A stretch of 64,000 nt of DNA from Xanthomonas phaseoli pv. phaseoli (GTDB lineage Bacteria > Pseudomonadota > Gammaproteobacteria > Xanthomonadales > Xanthomonadaceae), in contig CP094243.1 of assembly GCA_022749655.1 (NCBI GenBank), forward strand, positions 3,658,001 to 3,722,000, read 5' to 3'. A program made the translations under genes and the position numbers. The notes beneath the pieces were generated by a model. The model was not told the DNA's origin and did no database searches. It saw only the letters and a program-made list of their open reading frames with translations. Positions 56,582-64,000 of this stretch are shown here, one piece after another. Each line of letters opens with the position of its first letter. Position 1 is the first letter of the stretch.

Positions 56582-57633
56582 TTATCGCGTACCGGGCGAC
56601 TCCATGGCCGCACCCAGGACGTCGGCGGCGGTCTGCACCAGTGGAATCAGCCGGTCGTAGGCCATGCGTTTGGGCCCGATCACCCCCAGCACGCCCAGCA
56701 CCTGGCCATTGGCGGCGTAAGGTGCAGTGACCAGCGAGACGTCTTCCAGCGACACCATGCCGGTTTCCTCGCCGATGAAGATGCGTACGCCCGGGGCCTG
56801 GATGGTGCGTTCGAGCAGTTGCAGGATCTCGCGCTTGCTAGCGAAAACCTCGAACAGTTCGCGCAGGCGATCCAGGTCCGACAGATCCTGCACGCCCATC
56901 AGCCGGGTCTGCCCGGCCATCACCATGTCGTCGGCATCGGCCGGCACCAGCGCCTCGCTGGCCAGGTCCACGCTGTGCGCCAGCAGTTGTTCCATCTCGC
57001 TCTTGGCCATGCGCAGCTCGCGCAGCAGGCAGGCGCGGATGTCGGCCAGCGCGCGCCCGGCGAACTGCGCATTGAGGTAATTGGCCACCCGTTCCAGCTC
57101 GACAGGCTCGTAGGCGCGCCGCGGCTCGATCACCCGGTTCTGCACCTCGTTGTCGGCAAACACCAGGATCGCCAGCACGCGGCGCGCATCCAGCGCCACG
57201 AAATCGATATGCCGGAACGCGAACTGCTCGCGGCGCGGCGCGCTGACCACGCCGACGAAGTGGCTCATCGCCGACAGCATCTGCGAGGCGCTGCCCAGCA
57301 ACGATTGCGTGCCGTTGCCGCTGGCCAGCTCCGCGCGCAGGCGGCGTACTTCCTCTTCGCCGGGCGGCTGCATCTGCACCAGGCTGTCGACGAACACCCG
57401 GTAGCCATGCGCGGTCGGCACGCGTCCGGCCGAGGTATGCGGGGAGCTGAGCAGGCCGACGTCCTCCAGGTCGGCGAGGATATTGCGGATGGTGGCCGGA
57501 CTGACGTCCAGGCCCGCATGCTGGGCCAGCGTCTTGAGCCCACCGGCTCGCCGTCGCGGATGTAGCGCGCAATCAGTGTGCGCAGCAACTGACGGGCGCG
57601 GGGGTCGAGCATTGGGGACTGGGACGCGCGCAT
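56582..57633 (-). CDS. hrcA: Heat-inducible repressor HrcA, one frameshift
   Basis: 350 residues after repair. N-terminal winged helix ([56 protein letters not shown]), a GAF-like domain with [24 protein letters not shown], and C-terminal [18 protein letters not shown]. The frame breaks near 57536-57537: one base missing from the TCNAAG stretch ([15 protein letters not shown] is restored). First gene of the operon. I see no CIRCE element in the 116 bases to recN, so its own promoter may rely on sigma-32 or sigma-70. Confidence 0.93.
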
Positions 57634-57657
57634 GGGATCATCCGGTGAGACAGCGCA

Positions 57658-57686
57658 TAGATAATGTCTGGCCCCGGGGATGGCAA
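57658..57686 (-). promoter_or_regulatory. Possible hrcA operon promoter
   Basis: On the minus strand CTTGCCA ... CATTATCTA. Read as TTGCCA-N17-TATCTA it fits sigma-70; read as CTTGCC with a downstream CATTAT it weakly resembles sigma-32. It lies 25 bases before the hrcA ATG in the divergent hrcA-recN gap. Confidence 0.4.
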
Positions 57687-57749
57687 GCATCCGATTCCCC
57701 GTTTGCCCCTGCCACCCTAAGCTTCCCCAAAGCGTTCACACTCGACCTC

Positions 57750-59413
57750 ATGCTCAGACACCTCTCGATCAAGGATTTCGCCGTTGTCCGTGCCACCGAA
57801 CTGGAATTCGGGCCGGGAATGACCGTGGTCTCGGGCGAAACAGGCGCCGGCAAGTCGCTGATGGTGGACGCGCTGGGCTTTCTGTCCGGCCTGCGCGCCG
57901 ACAGCGGCGTGGTCCGTCATGGCGCCGAGCGCGCCGAACTGTCGGCCGAATTCCAGCTGCCAGCCGAGCATCCCGGCCTGGGCTGGCTGGCCGACAACGA
58001 ACTCGACGACGAGGCGCAATGCCAGCTGCGCCGGATCATCCGCGCCGACGGTGGCTCGCGCGCGTGGATCAACGGCCGCCCGGTCACCTCCTCGCAGCTG
58101 GCCGAACTGGCCTCCAAGCTGGTGGAAATCCACGGCCAGCACGAGCACCAGGCGCTGATGGCCCGGCACAGCCAGCTCGCCCTGCTCGATGCCTATGCCC
58201 GCAACAGCGCCCAGCGCGAGCAGGTGCGCCAGGCCAGCCAGCGCTGGCAGGCGCTGCTGGACGAGCGCGATGCGCTGTCGGCGCAGGGCGATGTCTCCGA
58301 CCGGATCGGCTTCCTGGAGCACCAACTGGCCGAACTGGAGCGCGAGGACCTGGACCCGGCCGCGATTGCCGCACTGGACGTCAATCACCGTCGCCAGGCC
58401 CACGCCACCGCGCTGATCGGCGCCTGCGACAGCGTCGCCCAGCAGCTCAATGGCGACGACGGCGCCAGCGCCCTGGGCCTGTTGCAGGACAGCCGCCACG
58501 ATTTGTCGCGCGTGGCCGAGCACGAACCGCGCCTGGGCGAGGTCGACGCGCTGCTGGACAGCGCCGTCATCCAGATCGAGGAAGCGCTGGCCCTGCTCGA
58601 CCGCGTGCGCGACGACCTGGAGGCCGACCCGGCCCAATTCGAGGCGATGGAGCGCCGCCTTGGCCGTCTGCACGACCTGGCGCGCAAACACCGCGTCACG
58701 CCTGACGAGCTGGCCGCGCATCGCGATCATCTGGCTGCCGAGGTCGAGAGCCTGCGCGGCGCCGATGAGCGCCTGCAGCAGCTCGACAAGCACATCGAAA
58801 CCGCCACGGGCGCCTGGCGCAGTGCGGCCGGTGCGCTCAGCGACAGCCGCACCACCGCCGCCGAGGCGTTGTCGGCCGCCACCACCGCGCTGATCGGCGA
58901 GTTGGGCATGGGCGGCGGGCAGTTCCTGATCCAGCTGCAGCCGCACGAGGGCGCCCGCCCCGATCCCAATGGCGCCGAACGGGTGGAATTCCTGGTCGCC
59001 GCCAACGCCGGGCAACCCCGCGTGCGTTGCGCAAGGTCGCCTCCGGCGGCGAGCTGTCGCGCATTTCGCTGGCCATCGAAGTGGCCGCACTGGGCCTGGA
59101 CAGCGTACCCACCATGGTGTTCGACGAAGTGGATTCGGGCATCGGCGGCGCGGTGGCCGACATCGTCGGGCAGAAACTGCGCGCGCTGGGCGAAGAGCGC
59201 CAGGTGCTGTGCGTCACCCACCTGCCGCAGGTCGCCGCCAAGGGCCACGCGCATTACCGGGTCAGCAAGGCGCCGGTGGACGGCATGACCCAAAGCGCGG
59301 TCGAACTGCTCGGCCCGCAGGCCCGCCAGGAAGAGCTGGCGCGGATGCTGGGCGGCGTGGAAGTGAGCAAGGAAGCACGCGCAGCGGCTCGCAAGCTATT
59401 GCAGAGCGCCTGA
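57750..59413 (+). CDS. recN: DNA repair protein RecN, one frameshift
   Basis: SMC-like ATPase in double-strand break repair, 554 residues after repair. Head: LRHLSIKDFAVVRATELEFG, Walker A GETGAGKSLMVDAL, LVEIHGQHEHQALM; coiled-coil centre; C-terminal head with signature RKVASGGELSRISLAIE, Walker B TMVFDEVDSGIGGAV and VLCVTHLPQVAAKG. The frame breaks at the C4 run 59016-59019; five C read GQPPRALRKVASGG. Start ATG 57750. Divergent from hrcA. Confidence 0.95.
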
Positions 59414-59491
59414 TCGCGTCGAGCGCTCGCAAATTCAGAGTCCCCGTTCCCTCCCCGCTCACGAGTCTCCCTTCCCGGCTGACAAGGCTCC

Positions 59492-59998
59492 CTTCCCCGC
59501 CTGCGGGGGAAGGTGCCCGAAGGGCGGATGGGGGTGACTTCTCCGCGACGCGACCACGACAGGCGCAACAGGCGCAAACGGTGTTTCCCCGCATCCGGCG
59601 CTGCGCGCCACCGTCTCCCGCCAGCGGGAGAAGCGATTCCTGGCTGCGCGTGATCTATCGGTTGCGCTGCATCTATCGATTTCACTGCAACCGACCACCA
59701 CCTGCTCCCTTCCCCCGCCTGCGGGGAAGGTGCCCGAAGGGCGGATGGGGGCGAGCCCTCCGCGACGCGACCAAGACAGGCGCGACAAGCGCAACGGACG
59801 CAACGGTATCTTCCCTCATCCGGCGCTGCGCGCCACCTTCTCCCGCCAGCGGGAGGAGCGATGCCCTGGCTACGCGTGAGCTGTCGGTTGCACCGCATCT
59901 GTCGGTTGCACTGAATCTGTCGGTTGCACTGCAACCGACCACCAACCGCTCCCCTTCCCCGCCTGCGGGGGAAGGTGCCCGAAGGGCGGATGGGGCAT
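59492..59998. repeat. Tandem array of palindromic repeat units
   Basis: Three direct copies start at 59492, 59709 and 59954 with CTTCCCCGCCTGCGGGGGAAGG-type hairpins followed by TGCCCGAAGGGCGGATGGGG. The first two units (217 and 245 bp) also carry GGCGCTGCGCGCCACC, a CTCCCGCCAGCGGGAG hairpin and several TCGGTTGCACTG motifs; the third is truncated. Related to 8461-8677. It fills the recN-fur gap; no gene is visible in 59414-60084. Confidence 0.88.
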
Positions 59999-60084
59999 AG
60001 GCCAGCAGCAAACCCACCGACACGCCCCAGCACGCACAAGGCGGCCGAAGCCGCCCCGTCGTTACATCTCCACAGACACCGAAC

Positions 60085-60495
60085 TCAGCGCGGACGCTTC
60101 TTGCGCACGTACAGCACCAGCGAGTGCTCTTCCAGTTCGTAGCCGTGCTTGGCGGCGATCTGGCGCTGCAGCGCCTCGATCTCCTCGCTCTCGAACTCGA
60201 TCACATGACCGGTATCCACGTCGACCATATGGTCGTGGTGACCGCCTCGATCCAGCTCGTAGACGGCCTGCCCGCCTTCGAAATTGTGCTTCAGCACCAA
60301 GCCGGCCGCCTCGAACTGGGTCAGCACCCGGTACACCGTGGCCAGCCCGATCTCATCGCCGTGGTCGAGCAGTTGGCGATAGATGTCTTCTGCGCTGAGG
60401 TGATGCTGGTTGCTCTTCTGTTCGAGCAATTCCAGGATCCGCATGCGCGGATGGGTCACCTTGAGCCCGACTTTGCGCAGGTCGTGGGTTTCCAT
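60085..60495 (-). CDS. fur: Ferric uptake regulator Fur
   Basis: 136 residues: an N-terminal winged helix (KVGLKVTHPRMRILELLEQK, SAEDIYRQLLDHGDEIGLAT, YRVLTQFEAAGLV) and a metal-binding dimer domain (GGHHDHMVDVDTGHVIEFES). The CxxC structural zinc pair of some Fur proteins is not seen. Start ATG 60493-60495 with GGAGA upstream; a longer frame is open but lacks a ribosome site. Divergent from bamE, as in other Xanthomonas. Confidence 0.95.
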   Translation of the reverse strand: METHDLRKVGLKVTHPRMRILELLEQKSNQHHLSAEDIYRQLLDHGDEIGLATVYRVLTQFEAAGLVLKHNFEGGQAVYELDRGGHHDHMVDVDTGHVIEFESEEIEALQRQIAAKHGYELEEHSLVLYVRKKRPR

Positions 60496-60599
60496 ACGTT
60501 CTCCGTTCATTGGCGATTTAGCGCCAGCTGCCATCAAACGGGTCGCGGCGACCGGCGGAAGTGTATCATCGGCGTGATTTCCTCAGCACTTAATCCCCG

Positions 60600-60995
60600 A
60601 TGCGTAATCTCCTGCTGGTCGCCGCCATTGCTCTTTCCACCGCTGGCTGCGGCATCATCTACAAGCAGCCGATCTACCAGGGCAATCTGATCAAACAGAA
60701 CGCCGTGGAGCAACTGCAGGTAGGCCAGAGCAAGCAGCAGGTCAGCGCGTTGCTGGGCACGCCCTCGATCCCCGACCCGTTCCATGCCCAGCGCTGGGAC
60801 TACACCTCCACGCAGCGCGTGGACCGCCTGGCGCGTACCGAGATCAAGAGTTTCACGGTCTTCTTCGAGAACGAACAGGTCGCGCGCTGGGAAGGCGACT
60901 ATTTTCCGTCGCAGGACGAGCAGCTGGCCAAAGCCGCACCCAAGCAGTTCGGCCGCAACCTGGCACGCGACAAGAAGAAGCAACGCGGCCGTTGA
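60600..60995 (+). CDS. bamE: Outer-membrane assembly lipoprotein BamE (OmlA)
   Basis: 131 residues; lipobox LSTAGCGII (Cys near 17), then SmpA/OmlA core IYQGNLIKQNAVEQLQVGQS, ALLGTPSIPDPFHAQRWDY, FTVFFENEQVARWEGDYFP. A part of the BAM complex at the outer membrane. A TATCAT box at 60564-60569 may be its -10. A strong terminator follows. Confidence 0.95.
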   Translation: MRNLLLVAAIALSTAGCGIIYKQPIYQGNLIKQNAVEQLQVGQSKQQVSALLGTPSIPDPFHAQRWDYTSTQRVDRLARTEIKSFTVFFENEQVARWEGDYFPSQDEQLAKAAPKQFGRNLARDKKKQRGR

Positions 60996-61034
60996 TACCG
61001 CTGCTCGACGGTGTCGTGATCGTCTGATCGGACC

Positions 61035-61065
61035 AAAACGCATCCCTTCGAACGGATGCGTTTTT
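61035..61065. terminator. Rho-independent terminator after bamE
   Basis: AAAACGCATCC / GGATGCGTTTTT with an 8-base loop (CTTCGAAC). The A-run on the left and T-run on the right make it usable from both strands, serving bamE and the convergent rnfH. Confidence 0.92.
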
Positions 61066-61174
61066 CGTTTGCCTGATGCCAAGAGGGCGCTTCAGTGACC
61101 TCGCAGGGCTGCCGCCAGGACCGATCCATCGCGCCTTGTCTGGCATGTCGTAGGTCCAAGCGCGCTCGTTCGAC

Positions 61175-61534
61175 TCATCGAACACATCTGATTTGCGAGA
61201 CAACGGCCAGCAGCGCCGGCTTTGCAGCGACCTGACCTGCTTCGCAGCGCCGGGAATCGCTAGCGATTTGAGCCTGCTCTTTGCTTGGTCCGGCACGCCG
61301 CCGCCGCGCCTCCTTCGGGTCCAGCAATAGCGGCCTCAGCAATTCGACCCGGTCGCCATCGCGCAATACCTGCTCCGGTCGCGCGATCAGTCCGTGCACC
61401 GCATGCGCGGCAGGGGCCTGCTCCAACGCCAGACCGGACGTGGCGACGGCTTCGGCCACCGTTGCGCCCTGCGGCAATTCCAGTTGCACCGAGCTGTAGC
61501 GATCCGGCCAGGCCAGCACGACCTCGATACGCAT
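61175..61534 (-). CDS. rnfH: RnfH/RatB family ubiquitin-like protein
   Basis: 119 residues: RnfH core MRIEVVLAWPDRYSSVQLEL, GATVAEAVATSGLAL, HAVHGLIARPEQVLRDGDRV, LLRPLLLDPKEARRRRAG, then a 25-residue unconserved tail to 61175. Beta-grasp fold. The start at 61532-61534 is preferred over an ATG four codons upstream. It follows ratA by 13 bases, the classic ratA-ratB pair. Confidence 0.9.
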   Translation of the reverse strand: MRIEVVLAWPDRYSSVQLELPQGATVAEAVATSGLALEQAPAAHAVHGLIARPEQVLRDGDRVELLRPLLLDPKEARRRRAGPSKEQAQIASDSRRCEAGQVAAKPALLAVVSQIRCVR

Positions 61535-61547
61535 GCCGGCGCGCACC

Positions 61548-61979
61548 CTAAACGTCGCCGCGGTCGGCGACGCGCACGAAGTCGTTGACCATGCGGTCGG
61601 CCAAGCCCTGAAACCCCAGCGCCAGCGCCGGGCCCAACAGTCGCGAGCTGGTTTCGACCTCCAGGGTCAGACTCACCTTGCAGGCGCCCTCGCCCAGCGC
61701 CTGGAACTCCCACAGGCCTTCCAGGCGCTTGAACGGGCCATCGCGCAGGTGCATGACGATGCGCTCCGGGCGCTCGAGGATGTTCTCGGTGGTGAACCAG
61801 GTGCGGAACGACCCCAGCCCCAAATCCAGGCGCGCCACGATGTGCGCCTGGTCCTGCTCAAGCACATTGGCAGCGTCGCACCAGCCGAAACGGCGCGGGT
61901 AGGCGGCGACATCATTGACCAGATCGAACATGCGGGTGGCGCTGTGTTCGACCAGGGCGCTGCGACGGATGGTAGGCAT
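61548..61979 (-). CDS. ratA: RatA / Coq10-like START-domain protein
   Basis: 143 residues; hydrophobic-cavity START fold: PTIRRSALVEHSATRMFDLV, ANDVAAYPRRFGWCDAANVL-type lipid pocket, LGSFRTWFTTENILER, LEGLWEFQALGEGACKVSL, LADRMVNDFVRVAD. In E. coli RatA inhibits 70S assembly and is also likened to ubiquinone-binding Coq10; in which role it acts here is open. Divergent from smpB, 60 bases apart. Confidence 0.92.
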   Translation of the reverse strand: MPTIRRSALVEHSATRMFDLVNDVAAYPRRFGWCDAANVLEQDQAHIVARLDLGLGSFRTWFTTENILERPERIVMHLRDGPFKRLEGLWEFQALGEGACKVSLTLEVETSSRLLGPALALGFQGLADRMVNDFVRVADRGDV

Positions 61980-62039
61980 TCGCTAACTTGTGAAAGACGG
62001 AAGATCGTTTGACGACACCGAATCGGCGACAATGGGCGG

Positions 62040-62543
62040 ATGAGCAAGAAACAGACCAAGGATAAAGCAAACGGCGCGAAGGCCACGAAAACCATCGCGT
62101 TGAACAAACGTGCGCGCCACGAATACCACCTGGAAGAACGCTACGAAGCCGGCCTGGCACTGCAGGGCTGGGAGGTCAAGGCGATCCGCGCCGGACGCGC
62201 CAACATCGTCGACGGCTATGCCTATGTGCGCTCGGGCGAAATCTACCTGATCGGCGCACAGATCACGCCGCTGATCCAGGCCTCCACCCACACGGTGCCT
62301 GTGGAACGGCGCGACCGCAAACTGCTGCTGCACCGGGCCGAGATCGACAAGGTGCTCACCCGCGTGGAGCGCGAAGGCTACACCCTGGTGCCCACCGCGC
62401 TGTACTGGAGCAGCAACAAGGTCAAGCTGGAAATCGCCCTCGCCAAGGGCAAGCAGAATCACGACAAGCGCGACGCCGCCAAGGACCGCGACTGGCAGCG
62501 CGACAAGCAGCGCGTAATGCGGCGGCATAATCGTGATGCCTGA
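62040..62543 (+). CDS. smpB: SsrA-binding protein SmpB
   Basis: 167 residues; tmRNA partner in trans-translation. Visible: NKRARHEYHLEERYEAGLAL, LQGWEVKAIRAGRANIVDGY, IYLIGAQITPLIQASTH, TLVPTALYWSSNKVKLEIAL, and the basic tail KGKQNHDKRDAAKDRDWQRD. Standard length. A G-rich repeat follows directly. Confidence 0.97.
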   Translation: MSKKQTKDKANGAKATKTIALNKRARHEYHLEERYEAGLALQGWEVKAIRAGRANIVDGYAYVRSGEIYLIGAQITPLIQASTHTVPVERRDRKLLLHRAEIDKVLTRVEREGYTLVPTALYWSSNKVKLEIALAKGKQNHDKRDAAKDRDWQRDKQRVMRRHNRDA

Positions 62544-62544
62544 G

Positions 62545-62691
62545 GGGCCGGGATTTGGGATTCGGGATTAGGGATTGGCTACAGCGGTTTTGCGTGGCTT
62601 TTAGCACTGCTGGCTTGAGATCCATAAATGCAGCGCGGCGAAGCTAGCCCCGCCGCTCTTGCCAATCCCCAATCCCCAATCCCCAATCCCG
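62545..62691. repeat. G-rich inverted-arm element (vi), after smpB
   Basis: Left arm 62545-62578 has GGG-CC-GGG-ATTT-GGG-ATTC-GGG-ATTA-GGG, five G runs on the smpB sense strand starting at its stop. Right arm 62662-62691 has CCAATCCCC repeated three times. About 83 bases of unrelated sequence separate them. It lies between convergent smpB and the subtilase gene. Confidence 0.88.
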
Positions 62692-62713
62692 ACTCACGAC
62701 TCACGGCTCCGAA

Positions 62714-64000
62714 TCACGTCGCTCCAAGCATCCGCATCAAATTCGGCACTCCCCTGCCCTGCACATAGCGGTCGCGCTGCAGGTCTGTGCAGGTATCCAG
62801 CAGCAATTGCTTGACCCGGTCCGGGAAGCCAATGAACTCGCGGCGCGCCGACAAGAAGCCCGCCAGCAAGCCGGAAACATGCGGTGCGGCCATGCTGGTG
62901 CCGCTCATCTCCACCATCAGGCTGGACGGGTCGTTCGGGTCGAAGCCGTAGTAGGCCGACAGGATCTTCTCCCCTGGCGCAACCACACCGGCTTGCTGCG
63001 GCCGTCGGCGGTCGGCCCGCGCGAGGAAAAATACGACACGCCATAATTGTGCGGGCTACTCTTGTGCACCGAGCCGACCACGATGGCGTCTTCCAGATTG
63101 CCCGGGTCGCTGATCGACAGATCCATGTTGGCCGCATATGCGTCACCGTCGTTGCGCATCAACCAGGCCAGGCCTTCGTTGCCGGCCGCGACCACCACCA
63201 GCACGCCTTGCCGCCACAGCCGGCGTAATTCGTTGCACAACGGCGTAAACCCGCAGCCGTAGCTCTCCGGGTCGAAGCAGCCGCCCAGGCTCAGATTGAC
63301 GCCATGGATGACCAGCTCGCCGGCGCGCTCGTTGATGTCGGCCACCTGCTGCACCGCCTTGATCGTCCACGAGTCGCGGCCGTTTCCGGCATCGTCGAGC
63401 ACCTTGAAGCCATATAACTGGGTCTCCGGCGCCATGCCGGACACTTCCAGCGTACGGCCGGGCGTGCCGCTCGCATCCGGGATCGACGCGCGGCACTGGC
63501 CGGCGATGATGCCGGCGATATGCGTGCCGTGGCCATGCCGATCGAGCCGGGTAAACGCCGTGCCATCGCCGCGGGTCAGCCGTTTGGGCGCACCGCGTCG
63601 CGTGCAATCCCACTGGGCCACCACGTTGTCGCGCTCACCCTTGACGAAAAATGCGGGTGATCGGCCGCGATGCCGGTATCCATCACCGCCCAACCGATCT
63701 GTTGCCCGCGCGCGCGATACGCCGTGCGTGCCGCATCGGCATGCAGCACATTGCCCGATACATGGATCAACGCGCGTTTTCCGGCATCGCGCCACACCCG
63801 CCGAAAGCCCAACGCGCGGTAGCGATCCTGCAGCGATTCGATCTCGAACCGGGTCAGCCGCGCAGACACGAAACGCTGCAGACTGTCTTCCAGCTCGATC
63901 GCCTCATCCAGCGCATCGCCGCTCAGGCCGGTGGTACGCGCAGCGGCCTGACGCACATGCTGCAACAGCAATGCGCGCACACCGGCGGGGTCGTGCCCCA
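62714..64000 (-). CDS. Subtilisin-family serine protease (S8), N-terminus beyond window, two frameshifts
   Basis: At least 428 residues. Catalytic Asp in IGWAVMDTGIAADHPHF, His in RHGHGTHIAGIIAGQ, oxyanion Asn in LVVVAAGNEGLAWL, Ser in EMSGTSMAAPHVSGLLAGFL. Breaks: T5 (A5 on plus) at 63647-63651, where six restore HPHFFVKGERDNVV, and one base near 62987-62989 before VVAPGEKILSAYYG. The visible N-terminal stretch (ARTTGLSGDALDEAI, RFEIESLQDRYRALGF) may be a propeptide; no signal peptide is seen inside the window. Cellular location and substrate unknown. Confidence 0.88.

Noticed and set aside
59414..60084. Possible CRISPR array in the repeat-rich gap
   Set aside because: Units are over 200 bp with internal hairpins and similar spacers, and no cas genes are near. 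It is a tandem repeat array.
61175..61979. ratA-rnfH as a true toxin-antitoxin module
   Set aside because: The genes are the conserved housekeeping pair opposite smpB. The toxin label comes from one E. coli study and the antitoxin role of RnfH is not established.

Overview
The window is GC-rich (about 65 percent by eye) and densely coded, with many ATGA stop/start overlaps. Its gene content is that of Xanthomonas or a very close relative in the Lysobacteraceae: a two-gene cobalamin methionine synthase, sucA-sucB-lpd, hrcA-grpE-dnaK-dnaJ, divergent fur and bamE/omlA, smpB opposite ratA-rnfH, a YtrA-type GntR operon, and short G-rich heptad repeats in gaps. I cannot assign a species. Most of it is ordinary core chromosome. 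I see no phage, insertion sequence, integron or CRISPR array.

Layout. 1-2.65 kb: 3' part of rnr (minus) and tRNA-Leu(CAG). 3-6.2 kb: a double-domain SGNH hydrolase and an acyl-CoA dehydrogenase whose 3' end is tandemly duplicated. 6.3-11.5 kb: an ArsR-methyltransferase (SahR type) with a 30-bp palindrome at its start, then the two methionine synthase genes. 11.6-16.3 kb (minus): a LacI regulator, FucP-type sugar transporter, fructokinase and mannose-isomerase/AGE-family enzyme, apparently for mannose use. 16.5-20.6 kb (minus): a beta-barrel protein, a DUF2058 protein, slyX, a ugd remnant, an FKBP isomerase and a glutathione peroxidase. 20.7-25.4 kb: the YtrA-ABC operon and lipoproteins. 25.5-34.5 kb: fumC, a CNNM/CorC protein, a CAP protein, purB, a DUF3060 lipoprotein, a RoxA-type ribosomal oxygenase and a GNAT protein. 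34.6-40.4 kb: sucA-sucB-lpd. 40.5-49.2 kb: LOG and YigZ proteins, an intact ABC exporter, a LysR regulator, and a three-gene export operon (ABC, HlyD, TolC types) whose ABC subunit has lost every ATPase motif. 49.6-52.1 kb: a small ORF, a hairpin/DnaA-box cluster, tyrA and pdxY. 52.6-57.6 kb: the heat-shock operon. 57.7-64 kb: recN, a repeat array, fur/bamE, rnfH-ratA, smpB and a subtilase running off the edge.

Sequence quality matters. I count 17 single-base frameshifts in 14 genes, mostly one base missing from a short homopolymer. Several hit genes expected to be indispensable (sucA, dnaK), and restoring one base gives normal family lengths (FumC 467, DnaK 641, SucA 942, RecN 554). I treat these as probable sequencing or consensus errors and annotate the genes across them.

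The observations I rate highest are the ATPase-dead export operon, a family of paired inverted G-rich repeat arms (one inserted in frame inside metH), and the decaying 140-bp tandem duplication behind the acyl-CoA dehydrogenase gene. Regulatory sites with good sequence support are the SahR-type palindrome, a GGTG-N16-CACC site in front of the YtrA operon, and an 18-bp LacI-type palindrome.
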